Of a stretch of 64,000 bases of DNA, positions 38,074 to 49,608 are shown piece by piece. The notes below the pieces were generated by a model. That model did no database searches. It was not told the DNA's origin and saw only the letters and a program-made list of their open reading frames with translations. The translations under genes were made by a program, and so were the position numbers. This DNA comes from Isoetes taiwanensis (taxonomy: Eukaryota > Streptophyta > Lycopodiopsida > Isoetales > Isoetaceae), in the NCBI GenBank assembly GCA_021234155.1, contig JAJEKV010000082.1:4818685-4882684 (forward strand). Reading direction: 5' to 3'. Each line of letters begins with the position of its first letter. Within the stretch, counting starts at the first letter, position 1.

Positions 38074-39625
38074 TGTGGCGTCCCCTGTTATCGGTTGCGT
38101 ACTCATCGTGCTCCTAGCAGGAGTTCATCCCCATACCGACTCCATCTTAGATCACAGACCCTCCACATAACTAAAAGTAGCGGGTTTCCGATTGGGAGTG
38201 TGAAGGGTCATTTACCCGTCTTCGAGGCCTGCAGGTAGCGAGGAGCGTGAAACATGCAATAATGGGTAATACAATAACATCGCATATCTCGAAGGGGTGG
38301 TCCATCACATCTTTGCATAGACAAAGGTAGGCCTTAATGCATATGGGAAATCTACCCAGGGCTCGGACTCAAAGGGATGGCCCGACTGGAGTCTCAATTC
38401 ATTCTGAGGCAATTCATGGCAATGGATTTGGGCAGCATAGAACATGGCAGGAGTTGTCCCTCCTCCACCCCTCCACATTGCACACTGTTAAGGAGTGAAA
38501 AGAATGTTAGGACTTGGCCTTGCTTCCTTGGTGCATATGAAAGGGCTATTCACAGGTTACATCTCAGTCCGATGGAAGCGGTGGGATCCCTCCCTCGGTC
38601 TGCATGTGACTCCAGGGTGACTGGGGGTGCCTTGTTGACTGAACCCGGAGGTGAGACCCCACCCCCAGGGTGTGAGGCCTTGCCGCTTAGTGGCAGAAGC
38701 CGGTAGACCTAGTCCTGTGATCTCCCATGGTAGCACTAACACACCATAGGGATGGTTCAAGTCGAGAACATGAACCTCTTCTTGATCGGCCTTCACCCTG
38801 GCCAGTGTGGTTCTTGGCCTGAGGCGAATCTATGGTGTGCTAGAGAGGCTAACTATGAAGCATCTACTAACAAGCTTGGGGTCACCCCTTCCCAATACAA
38901 GGAGTTCCAGGAGATACATCATCCATATACATCGCGGAAGAACTAAGAACTAGATCATCTATATCATAGAGTTAGAGTTCTTTAGTTAGAGGAAGATGCA
39001 GTATCTAGAATCTAGAAGGCTGCTATGGGCAATTTGTAGGCTAAACCCTCTTTGGTTCTATGACTAAAGGGTTTTGAGCTATTTGGTGTCAAATACGATC
39101 ATGAGTTCCTCCTCATTTTGAGTTCGACCATTGAAATGCTGAATGAGGAACTAATGGTGCAATTCTCTGGGGCAGTGGGGAGGCGGTTTGACCTTGGGGC
39201 AGCCAAAGCAGAGCTCTAAAACCTAGAAAAATGGGCAAGTTAGGACTCTACTTAAATAGACAGAGGTTGGCTAGGGTTTTAATTATCCCCACTTTAGGCG
39301 TGTAGGATAGTGGAAATGGAGCCTGTCTTTAATGGCTAGGTGGCCAAATGTGTCCCAGCAAATGTGTGCACCCAAATGTGCCATGGAAATATTGCACCTA
39401 AATGGGCCCATGTAGATGTGTGCCTAAATGTGCCCACACATGGAAATGAGTGCCTTAATAAATAATGCATGTGCACGTTAATAGAAATACACATACCTAG
39501 CAAGTTGCCCCGGGGCTGCCTGGCCCTGCGATAAGTGCCGTCGGTCGGTGGTGGTAATGCAGCGTGGCAGGCGATGCGATTATGCGATCACGGGGCCGGT
39601 ATCTTTGTCGCTGGAAATCCCTACA
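38074..39625 (-). repeat. 3' LTR of the 11.5-kb element
   Basis: Starts TGTGGCGTCCCC and ends about ATCCCTACA. It aligns along its length with 47964-49608 but is shorter, with many homopolymers one base shorter and numerous small gaps. Shared blocks include ggagttcatc, ccctccacataac, ttcatggcaatggattt and cacacataccta-type sequence near the right end. Confidence 0.8.
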
Positions 39626-42600
39626 ATGAATCTTTGTCGCGGCATGGGTAGATCTCTTGGAATCTTCACAACACGCAATCAACTTGATGCATCGATATAC
39701 TACTATAATACTTGCATATTTATTACGGTACCTTAAGGTAATATTTTTAAATCATTATTAAGCCATTACATTTATCAAATAACTATTGATTGTTAACCCT
39801 CTTTTAAAACAAGTGCCAATGGTTTCTATTATCACAACATTTAGTTATCACAATTTAACACTTTCATATACAATTATTATTTAAGGTACTCTTCGTTCCT
39901 TGCAACACATTCCAACAAAATTTGTGTTGCAAGTCTTCGCACCTTAAAATCCTGCATTAATTTTACAATATCTATAATTACCTACTTACTATCTTACTTA
40001 TTAGAATAACTCTAAGGTAATGTTTAAGACATTACTGTACTATTTCATTATCCAATTACTTATCACTTCATAACTTCCACGCAAGGTAATTATTAACCTT
40101 ACTTACTACAACATTTAAATTAATCAAAGTTTATCAATTTCATACAAAATTTACACTTCTAAGGTACTCTTCATCCCTTGCAACACATTATACAAAAATT
40201 TGTGTTGCAAGCCTTCGTAGCTCGACCTCCTTGCCCTCCGGAGCGCTCTAGGCCTGCAGGTCGACACTACCTATTATTAATTATTAATAAAATTTTGGTT
40301 ATATGGTGACCACCCCACCTATCTACATGGATGCATGGCTAATCTCCCGGCGTAGGAAGAGGGTGAATCTTCCATTATGGCCGCGGAGACAGCGCCTATA
40401 TGCCTATATGCCGCTCATGCCTACACCTCTAGTTGCCCAGCGTGGAGGATACCCTTCCCGTATATGGGGCGTGAAGGATAGATTCCTCCTATCAAAGCAT
40501 ATATGGGGCTAAAGGTGCCTTTCCTATCAATGCATCTCTCAATGACCTCCTTTCTCTCGAGGTCGTCTACTTCCGTGGGACAGAAGTAGACTTTCTAATC
40601 TACCTTCCACTCGTCCAAGCGGAAACGCAGTCATGCCTACATTGACATTACACCACGCCCTAGAGATCACCGTAGTGGTCCCATCATCGATAAATACGCA
40701 TGCAACCCATACCTGGCATAGGTTGCATGCGTAGATTAATCTTAACTACACATGAAACTAATCTAAACACAAATCGACATGCCTGAGCCGATTTTTGCTG
40801 GCTCCTTTAATGCATGTGGTTAACATAATTACCCTAAGGTAATATTTATGAATTAACATTATCATAGTATCGGATACATTACTTCCGATAGTACAATTAT
40901 ATTTACTCTAAGCTTTGCAATATTTAACGACTTTTAGATCGCGATTATTTAAACAATAACCCTGATTAGACCTATTGTATCATAGACAAGGTTTTAATTA
41001 TCATACACAAGAATTAGATGTGCTTCTTATTCTCTTCCTTGGGTCCTGCATTACCCTTGGAAGTATATCCCTAAGATGCACTTAAGTATATCTTAATTCT
41101 ATTTTCTATTTATATTTATAAGGACCCGAGGTCATATAACTATCCTTGGAAGGAATTGCATCCTTGCGAAGGATTAATTAACATGCTACCTCACATTACT
41201 GTTGTTATTTAACTTATTTCCCTATGATACATATACATACAACAATTTCTATGCAGTTATTAGGATATATCTAACTTATCAATAAGACATATTAAAGCTT
41301 ATAATGCATGCGCACACCTTACCTAAGGCTAGAACGCATCCACCCATTGAGCCGGCGTCGAGTACTTTGGAGATGACTTGGTCGTTGCATTGCTCCCATA
41401 CTTTTGCTCCACTTCATTGGTGTAGTTAGCTACTACGTCAGTCTCGCACGTTGAAGGCCTCCTGAGCACTAAGGTATCTATCTATCTTACGCTCTATTTG
41501 CTTCGGCCATTGCCGGAGTGAACTCTATTCTATGGGTCGGTCAATTCGATGCAAGTACGTTCAATCATAAGATTGAGCCCTCCCACTTTCTTCAAAAAGA
41601 AAATGGTCCTGCACCCCTTCAATGACGTTGTACACAACATCATATCTATTCTCTCCCCTTAAGAGGTTATACGCTTCTTACTTAGCGCATTAATTTACTA
41701 GCCTTAGCTGACATATATAACCATCTAAGATAGATGCACATATTATGTTATCATTTATTTCAATATAGTTATGGGTTACCTACTTAGCTAGAACGATTCT
41801 AAACTACAAGGTTTTGTCATCATGACAATTCCTTTTGTCCCACAAGACTATTTGATTACTATAATTCTTATTTTAGATGTACCTTACATGTATTATTCTT
41901 TTATATTCTAGAGATTCCCCCTTCCTTAGTTATTTAAACTCTTGGAATATTCCTACCAATCGAATTGATGTCATCGTAACAAGTTGGCCGGACTTGTTAG
42001 ATTACTTCTTTTCTTTCGTTTGGATTATTCTTTTGGAGGTACTAGATTTATACATGGTCAACAATTATCTTAGTAATGATTCCTTCTTAGCGAGGAGATC
42101 AATCTCACCAAGTGGTTTCAATACGTTGGATGGCTGTTAACAATCGTGTATAATTTTAGTCACTCCTATGCGTTTCCTTCCCAATCCTTGACGCTTAGCT
42201 CAATATTGGGGCAATCCTTTCAACGAGAATATCTGGAAATGCCTTCTAATCCCAATATGGATGTTACCATCCCTACATTTAACCTACTAGGCCCCATGGC
42301 CTTAGATCCTTGAGCTTGCTAGAAGCTCATCCGCTCGTTGCCTGCTTGGAGTAGCAAGGTACGTTCTTCTGAGTCGCTCGATACTTCAGTCTCCTTGACG
42401 GTGGCTCCTCTTTGATGTAGAGGTTGACTTTGTTCATTAGAAGCCTCTCATTGCTGGTGGCTTGATGGTGTAGTTGATCACTTGAAATCTTCCATGCCGC
42501 TTTTCGAAAGCCTGAAGGTGGCGCCGTTGAAAAAAAGAACTTTCATCTTGAACTTTTTGTCTTGGCAGCTAAAGAACGACTATGTATCTGATATTGTTTC

Positions 42601-45600
42601 TTTGATTCCATCGATGTCTCATACGTCGAGTCCTCTTGTGGTTATCGTGTTGAGGATGTTGATTGCTTCAACCCTGCAAATTGCCTGACATCTCTTCCTT
42701 TGATGTGTTACACTATGGGGGGAAGGAATAACAGGGGAACTATACATGCAAAATATATAGCTTACATAATTACAATTACCACTAGAGCTATTAGGTCCCC
42801 CTTGTGCCTCCCTTCGAGTTGCACACCTACTCCGTGGCGATGTCATCGGTGTTCCTCCGGTGCAATGGTGTTGATGGTACGTTGGCTCGTACTCCGGGGT
42901 AACTCGTTGATATACTTGGGCCCTCCAATGTTTGTCGGCTATGGCACAACACGCTTTGCATCACATTCTAACTAAAGGTGTGCTGGTCGTTGATGTTTCG
43001 ACATTTCGATCTGCTTCCTGATGTTGTTCTCGGGCGGTAATTGTTCCCCCCTTCATGATACTTGAAGCTATTTGAAGGCGTCTCTTGAGGCTGTGCGCGA
43101 TTCCTTTGGCTATACTCCTCTGGAGTTGTTCTCTTCTGCAGTTGTTCTTTGAATCATCCATCATTGGGTTCACTAAGCTGCATGCAAGTCCGCGTGCAAG
43201 TCATCGGCTCGCCTCGCCTAGTTGCTTCTCCATCGAGCTTCCAAACTTCCTTGTTTGATCCCCTCGATCACATGTCTTAGACGTTGTCACGTTCCACAGT
43301 GCTATGCCGTCTTCCTGTCTTGAGGTACCTTCCGGTGGCTTTGATTGTGCTCGTCAGTTTTGATCCTCCTGTTGCTTCTAGAGAGCTCGTGGAAGAAGTC
43401 GGTTGCTAGTACTTCTCCAGCTTTCAGTTCCTGACCTCCCTCTATGCATGTCGATCTCTCTGGCAAGTAAAACATCATGGCTCTCCTCCCTGCTGGCTAT
43501 GTTGTCGGGGTGATGGATCCTTATATCTGCGCAGCTTGACCCTTGAGTTGAAGAAGTACTTGCCTTAGATATACTCTTGTCGTTGAATAGCCTGGCTATT
43601 ATCTTGAACTCTCTTTTTGCCGAGGGTGCTTCAGTTGCTATCCTTGTCGTTAAGGTGTCGAATGCTTCTACTTTGGGCATTTGATGTCCCACATGTCGAA
43701 GATATGATCGACTTCTTCTCTCTAATTACTGGTAGGAGTACCCGATGAAGCCATCACCTAGTTGTTGAAGGCATATCTCCTCGTCGCAGTGCCTTTCGTA
43801 AGTGCATCTCCATCTAATACACGTGTCATAGCGCATCACCCTATATTACCACAAGGTGGAATTATGGTCGTCGAGATGTTGCCTTCTTAGTTGGCTCGTT
43901 GATGTCGGGTCGTTCCTCCCTCTATTGTTGAGGCCACTCGTGTCATAAGTTCGTCAACTGTTGCTGCTGCCACAAGATGTAGTGTTGCGTCCTGACGATG
44001 TCCTGGTGCAGCGCTGATGATCTTGACATGACCGGTGTTGTCTCTTATTCTGACATTGGGTGGACGAGCGGTCTTCTACTTGAGGGCACTTCCCGAAGTG
44101 TTTGGAGTCGAAGGTTTGCTTGGCCTCTGGTCGTTCTCCCTCGTACTTGCTCTTTCATTTTGATCTTGGGCTATAGTTGTGCTTCCTTGCTTCCTCCTTT
44201 GGTAGTCGAAGTGAAGGAGCTTCCTGATCTAAGCGCTAAATCCGTAAAACATGACTCTAAACTCATGTTTCTCCACTATATCTGTGAACACCCGAGATAT
44301 ACAATAGACATATACGTATTTACATTGGGATTTTAATTCATCCACTTTTCCAAAACAACTACGAAAATCTACTTAAATGTTTATACTCCTTTAGGATTTT
44401 CCCTCCTCCTATCGCGTTGATTATTCGGTGTTGCTGCATCTTCTTCATTCTGGTTGACTCCGGGATTCCTTGAGATGCTGCTACTATTGTTGAGCTTCAT
44501 GTCTGATCCAAGCTCGTCACCCCAAGTTGCGAAGAGTGTTCGTCGATGTGATCCCTTGAAAAAGATGCTCCTCGTTAATTTGTATGTCCGTCGTGAGGAA
44601 TGCGGTGACCGCTCAACGTCCCTACATGCGGTGTGTCGTTGCAGGATTGCCGATGTGCGGTGCCGCTGGTCGCTTGAGTAGGATCATCCGACTGTTGCAG
44701 TTGGGCATTCTTGAATGTCTTCGAAGCTCTGAGATCGTGGTTGGTAGGTAGGCAGGCATTGTCATTCCTCCGCAGGTTGAATTTCTGAGTGCGACTCCTG
44801 TTGCTTGGGCTTTGCTTCATTCCGAGGTGGCTCTCCTGTGCCTGGAAGTGTGGTTTGTACCTGCTGGCTAGGTCGTCTCCTCCGTCCTTTGGGTCCTATC
44901 CATTCGAGTCTCGCACTCCTTGGCTGACATAGTAAAGTCGTCCTTCCTTTGGCTTCTAGGTGTTTCTGGGTCCAGAATTCTTGTTCGAGCGGAATATTTT
45001 CCTCCTTGATCTTGCTCCTAATGCTGATGTAGGCCTTCAAGTCGGAGATGTTCCCTAATATGCGTCTCCTCCCCCTCCTGGTCTCCTACTTTTTGGAACC
45101 GATGAAAGTTCTCCTGCTGGTGCAAGGGAGCTGGAAGCTTGTCCTGGTCAGCCTTAGGTGCTTTGTGGTTGCCTAGCTTGGTTGCTCCTTTTGTTGACGT
45201 TGCATGACATTCGCTTGTGCTACTGGGCTGCAAGGTCGTGGTGGTCTTCCCTCCGGTTTGTATACGCTCCTTGTGTCGCCATGACTTCTCCCCTCGACGG
45301 AAGATTATGCCCTCTGGCTCTAGCTCGTGATGCTAACGCAGCATCGATGTCTAACGGCTTCCTGCACCTGTATTTTGCTGCCTTGCGTTCTTCCATTTGA
45401 AACTCATGTACGTCGAGTCGGTGAAGGCGTCGAGATCTAGACGTGGACGTGGACGTGGACGTGGACGTGGTAGCCGGGAGGTTGACATCTAGAAGATTCT
45501 TGATGGCGTTGGTTACCAAATATTCTTCCCATTTGATGAAGATTGATGATAGGCCGGTGGTGTTCTGTTCTACTCGTTTGTCGGTTGAGGTGTTTGTCGT

Positions 45601-46440
45601 TGTGCTTCCCTCTCTTGGGTCTGTCTTTTCGGTCTCCTCTCCTTATCTGTGTGTACATCGGCTGAGTCCTTGATGTCTTCAAGAAGTTGCGCCTCTATCT
45701 CTTCTGTGGCTCTGGCCCTGTAATTCGAAAGCAACGCTCGTATATCCTCGAGTGCTCTCCTACAACATTCTGGGCTCTATAAGCAAGCAAGATGGTTCGA
45801 GCAGCATTACTGGAGACATATCTATAATCTACATGGACATTAGGACGTGTGGTATGGCATGACATGAGGGTTGTTTTGCAAAACCTCCATGATGTTTGAG
45901 GCATATTCTAAGGTCCTAGCAAAGTTGGTTTGGGGGAGCGGTCCAATCTCTACACATGGAGTGACTTGGGCAGCTCTAGGCTCTAGCTCCTTTCTAGGTA
46001 TCTTGGCAATAGGGAGTGTCAATGTGGCGGCTATATAAGTCAAATTCTATTAGAAGGACACAGAATTAGGTCAAGGTTTATGCCTTTGGCTCGAGCAGAG
46101 GTGATGTACAAACAGTTGGACTTGGGTTGCTATGCCGAGGTCTAGATGACTATTACAAAGGGGTGTCCTTGTGCACTTCTATCTAGGAGTAAGGCATCAG
46201 CTTTGAGCCGAGAGCAATACTTGCAAGGTACTAATGGGGTATGCTTCTATTTACAAACAAACCACAGTTTGGAAAAACAATTCAAGGGTTTGAGCAATTT
46301 TGGTCATTTTGAGCTGGGGTTTGACATTTCTAGCCTAAATTGAGGTCATAAATGGATTGTAGACTGTCTAACGGTCCTGTTGCAACAAATTTCAGGCGAT
46401 TTGGAGCTCTGTAGCTCAAGTTATGGAGGTTCAAAGTTTG
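39626..46440. other. Interior of the 11.5-kb LTR element, no recognisable genes
   Basis: AT-rich at 39700-41300, with repeated aaggtaat motifs near 39736, 40015, 40085 and 40836. Two near-copies of a segment containing cttgcaacac and gtgttgcaag can each fold into a 10-bp-stem hairpin: 39899-39933 and 40177-40211. From 41300 to 46100 it is more mixed. Minus-strand open frames of 70-104 codons (42961-43173, 43378-43692, 44762-45682) are Ser, Thr, Arg and Gln rich and might be decayed gag, but no zinc knuckle, DDE or RT motif is visible. Confidence 0.5.
45441..45472. repeat. (GACGTG)n microsatellite
   Basis: Five or so perfect hexamers in the interior of the 11.5-kb LTR element. They give alternating Val-Asp, His-Val or Ser-Thr dipeptides in different frames. 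Confidence 0.9.
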
Positions 46441-46443
46441 GAG

Positions 46444-46510
46444 GTCTCACACATTGCGCCCAGCCTGAAAATGAGATTCTCATTATCTGTCCTGGCGCGA
46501 CGTGTGAGAC
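46444..46510. repeat. Leader hairpin H1 of the LTR element
   Basis: A 67-nt foldback. Left arm GTCTCACACATTGCGCC pairs with right arm GGCGCGACGTGTGAGAC except for one mismatch and one G-T pair. The inner part can extend the stem: cag with ctg, and aatgag with ctcatt. It is a member of a three-copy family (see 46657 and 47466). Confidence 0.85.
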
Positions 46511-46656
46511 ATTGGCTCTAAATGGGTTAAACTTGTCCAATTTGGGTGATATAAGGGTCTAATCCTGCTTGTCCCGTTGAGTTAGGCAGAATGGACCCCT
46601 TATTTGGTCGATTTAGAGCAGTTTTGGGCACTTTTGGGGCATGGTCTCACAGCAAG

Positions 46657-46723
46657 GTCTCACACGTTGCGCCCAGACCGATAATGAACTTTTCATTTTC
46701 TGTCCTGGCGCGACGTGTGAGAC
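46657..46723. repeat. Leader hairpin H2
   Basis: Same length (67 nt) and arms as H1, with only one G-T wobble in the 17-bp arm. The loop side is diverged but keeps aatga/tcatt complementarity. A partial duplicate of the left arm (ggtctcacag) lies just before it. Confidence 0.85.
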
Positions 46724-47256
46724 ATCCTCTCAAATTGGCCTAGGATGTCTGTTTTGACTAAAACAAAAGCTAAAACTTACTAACTCAACTTAATTAAGTA
46801 ACTTTATACACTTATAATTTACTCTAAAACACTTTGTATTAAACAAATTTTATCATTTACGAAATTAATAAGGCTCGCCTTTGATATGACTGGCTAAGTG
46901 CATATCTTTCTTCATTAGAGTTATTCCCTTAGCGTGTCGTAAGCGGTGCCGTTGAGTCTTCAAAATGTTGGACCAGCTTCTCGCTACTTCTTGACCCTTG
47001 GCCTCCCGCTCTCGTTTACGCTCTCTCCTCTTCTTGTTTCCTTGGCCTCCTTGGCCTCTGGGTCAAGCAGCCTTTGTCGGGAAGTCGAGCGGTCTGTTTG
47101 GTGCGCGTCATGTCGATCGGAGGCTTGGTGTCTATCAAGATGCCGTCTCTATCTAGCTTAAGGGTCTTGGTTCTAAGTCTAAGGCTTGGCTATTAATATT
47201 ATCTAACATTATTAAAGCTTAAATCTAATTAAGAATTATAATTCAAATATAAACGA

Positions 47257-47335
47257 TGCTCGCCCTCAGTGGTTGGCACGGGGGGGTTTTGGGGGGTTCA
47301 ACCCGTGGATGGGAGGTTCAATTCCCGCTACTACG
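47257..47335 (+). repeat. tRNA-like segment in the LTR-element leader
   Basis: GGTTCAATTCC at 47315-47325, with flanking ggga/tccc pairing, is a good T-arm/B-box. Upstream cgccctcagtggttggcac resembles an A-box. G runs occupy the anticodon-arm position, so a working tRNA is unlikely; a SINE insertion is possible. Confidence 0.35.
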
Positions 47336-47465
47336 GGAATTCTTTTAAGATGAGGTTCAAATAGATTGGAAAGCTAGACTAATCTAGCTAATTCCTAGGT
47401 TGAAATTCGGATTACCGAGTTACTTTTCTAAAATTTTTTACTTTTTAAACTGTTTTGAGATCAAT

Positions 47466-47585
47466 GTCCCACACGTTGCGCCCAGGCAGAAAATGAGATG
47501 CTCATTATCAGGCAGAAAATGAGACGTTCATTATCTGTCCTGACGCGACGTGTGAGACCATCCTATCTGGCGCGACGTGTGAGAC
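47466..47585. repeat. Leader hairpin H3 with internal duplications
   Basis: Left arm gtcccacacgttgcgcc, then two copies of a loop segment (ggcagaaaatgagatgctc and ggcagaaaatgagacgttc), then two copies of the right arm (47542-47558 and 47569-47585). The arms match H1 and H2. Confidence 0.8.
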
Positions 47586-47692
47586 CATCCTATCTGGCTC
47601 ACTAATTTTTGTCTTTTTATGTTCTCATTCACTTTAATTGTTACTAGCTACTTTAACTGCTACTAGCTTAGCATGTACTACAAAAATGAGAA

Positions 47693-47950
47693 AAAAATTT
47701 CCCCATTCTTCGAGGTTTGAGAATCCTATTAAGTTAATACTACTGGGAGCATGGTCAAAATTTCCCCATTCTTTGAGGTTTGAGAATCCTATTAAGTTAA
47801 TACTACTGGGAGCATGGTCAGTGCTTTGCTCTTGGTCTCCAAGAACATTGCATGGTCAAAATTTCCCCATTCTTCGAGGTTTGAGAATCCTATTAAGTTA
47901 ATACTACTGGGAGCATGGTCAGTGCTTTGCTCTTGGTCTCCAAGAACATT
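47693..47950. repeat. Tandem repeats next to the primer binding site
   Basis: Three copies of a 60-bp unit containing gaggtttgagaatcctatta and ending ggtcaaaattt or ggtcagtgc. A longer unit of about 120 bp, including cttggtctccaagaacattg, is partly duplicated. The last copy runs straight into the primer binding site at 47952. Confidence 0.9.
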
Positions 47951-47951
47951 G

Positions 47952-47963
47952 CTCTGATACCAC
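47952..47963 (-). other. Primer binding site, tRNA-iMet type
   Basis: The minus strand reads TGGTATCAGAGC, complementary to the 3' end of plant initiator tRNA-Met, the usual primer site of plant LTR retrotransposons. It touches the LTR end at 47964. Confidence 0.93.
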
Positions 47964-49608
47964 TGTGACGTCCCCTACTCGTATACGGTGCACTCATCGT
48001 ATACAAACAGGAGTTCATCCCCCATACCAGCTCCATGCCGATACAGGGCCCTCCACATAACACTGCAACCGTAACGGGTTCCAGTGGGAAGAGTGAAGGG
48101 GTCATTTACCCCGTCTCCCTCAGGGCCTACCTAGCTGCGGAAGCGTAAACATACATGTCAGTATACAATAACATCACATATCCACCTCGAAGGGTGGTCC
48201 ATCACATCTGCATAGACAAAGATCAGCACAATACATATGGGAAATCCTACCCAAGGCTCAGACTCAAAGGGATGACTGACGGCTTGGGTCTCCAGAGTTC
48301 ATTGCAGACAGAATTCATGGCAATGGATTTGGCTGGCATAAGAACATGGCTTAGGGTTGTCCACTCCATCCGCCCCTCCTGTGCACACTTTGCAGAGTAG
48401 GCTGAAAAGTGTTGGGACTTCAGAAGGCTTTCATGGGGTGCATAGCCAAAGGGGCTATGCATCTCCCCAAAGTCCGGGGGAGCGGTGGGGATCACTCCCT
48501 CCAGAGATCTACATGCTGACTCAAGGTGACTAGAGGGCCACTGCCCTTATTCGACTGAACCCACTGGAAGGTGAACCCCACCCCACGGGTGTCGAGCCCA
48601 TGCCTTGCCCGCACTCAGTGGCAAGCCATTAGACCTAGTCACAATGATCCCCGGTAGCACTAACACACCATAGGGATCGTTCAAGAGTCAGAACATGAAC
48701 CTCCTTCTTAGCCAGTCTGGCCCCTTCACCCACAACCAGGTGTGGTTCTTGTACACAGGCCGAATCTATAGTGTGCTAGAGAGGCTAACTATGAGCATCT
48801 ACTAACAAGCTTGAGGTCTCTACCCCCCTTCCCAATACAAGGAGTTCACAGAGATACATCATCCATATACATCACAGAAGAACTAAAGAACTAGATCTAA
48901 TCTATATCATAGAGTTAGGTTCTTTAGTTAGAGTCTGGTTTCTAGAGATCTAGAAGGCTGCTATGGGCAATTTAATAGGCTAAACCTACTGGTTATATGA
49001 CTAAAAGAGGGTTTAGACTATTTAATTGGCCAAATACCTGATCCTTGAGTTCCTCCTCCTGACCTGAGTTCGACCATTCTGCTGAAATGCTCGAATCAAG
49101 GGAACTAATGGTGCAATTCTCTCAGACAGAGTCTGGGAGGCGGTTTTGACCCTTGGGGCAGCCAAAACAGAGCTCTAAAACCCTAGAAACGAAAATGGGC
49201 AAGTTAGGGTTCTCCTACTTAAATAGACAAGGGGGTTGGCTAGGGTTTCCAATTATCCCCTTTAGGCATGTGGGATAATTGGAAATGGGCCCACTTGTCT
49301 TTAATGGCTAGGTGGCCAAATGTGCCCCATGGAAATGTGTGCACCCAAATGTGCCCACATGGAAATGTATGCACCTAAATGGGCCCACATGGAAATGTGT
49401 GCACCTAAATGTGCCCACATGGAAATGGGTGCACCTTAATAAATGTGCATGTGCACATTAATAAGAAATGCACATACCTAGCAAGTTGCCCCCTAGGGGC
49501 TACTAGCCTGGCTACACGTCGGCGTGCACGTCAGTCGGGGTGGCGTGTACGCGTGACGAGGCAGTACAGTATACGTCCTGGGACCGTATACTGTGCTGGA
49601 ACGTCACA
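47964..49608 (-). repeat. 5' LTR of the 11.5-kb element
   Basis: 1645 bp with TGTGACGT/ACGTCACA ends. It carries about three copies of a 30-bp tandem unit, gcacctaaatgtgcccacat plus ggaaatgtgt, at 49340-49440; the same repeat is present in shrunken form in the other LTR near 39350-39450. Sequence here is clean compared with the 3' LTR. Confidence 0.92.

Larger units (their letters stand above)
38074..49608 (-). mobile_element. 11.5-kb LTR retrotransposon inserted in PLE-B R1
   Basis: LTRs lie at 38074-39625 and 47964-49608. The clean right LTR has perfect 8-bp inverted ends, TGTGACGT...ACGTCACA. Immediately inside it is TGGTATCAGAGC on the minus strand (47952-47963), the tRNA-iMet primer site, so the element runs right to left. 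The undisturbed PLE-B repeat at 56953 shows the empty site; GCAGA (49609-49613) is the 5-bp target duplication, and the left copy reads GGA. No gag, integrase or RT could be recognised in the interior, so it may be a large non-autonomous derivative or too damaged to read. Confidence 0.88.

Noticed and set aside
45443-45673. Val-Asp repeat protein
   Set aside because: It is the translation of a (GACGTG)n microsatellite.
47257-47335. A functional tRNA gene
   Set aside because: The T-arm is good, but the D and anticodon arms are not; long G runs occupy the middle.
47693-47950. CRISPR-like array
   Set aside because: The units are contiguous tandem repeats without unique spacers, in a eukaryotic LTR-element leader.
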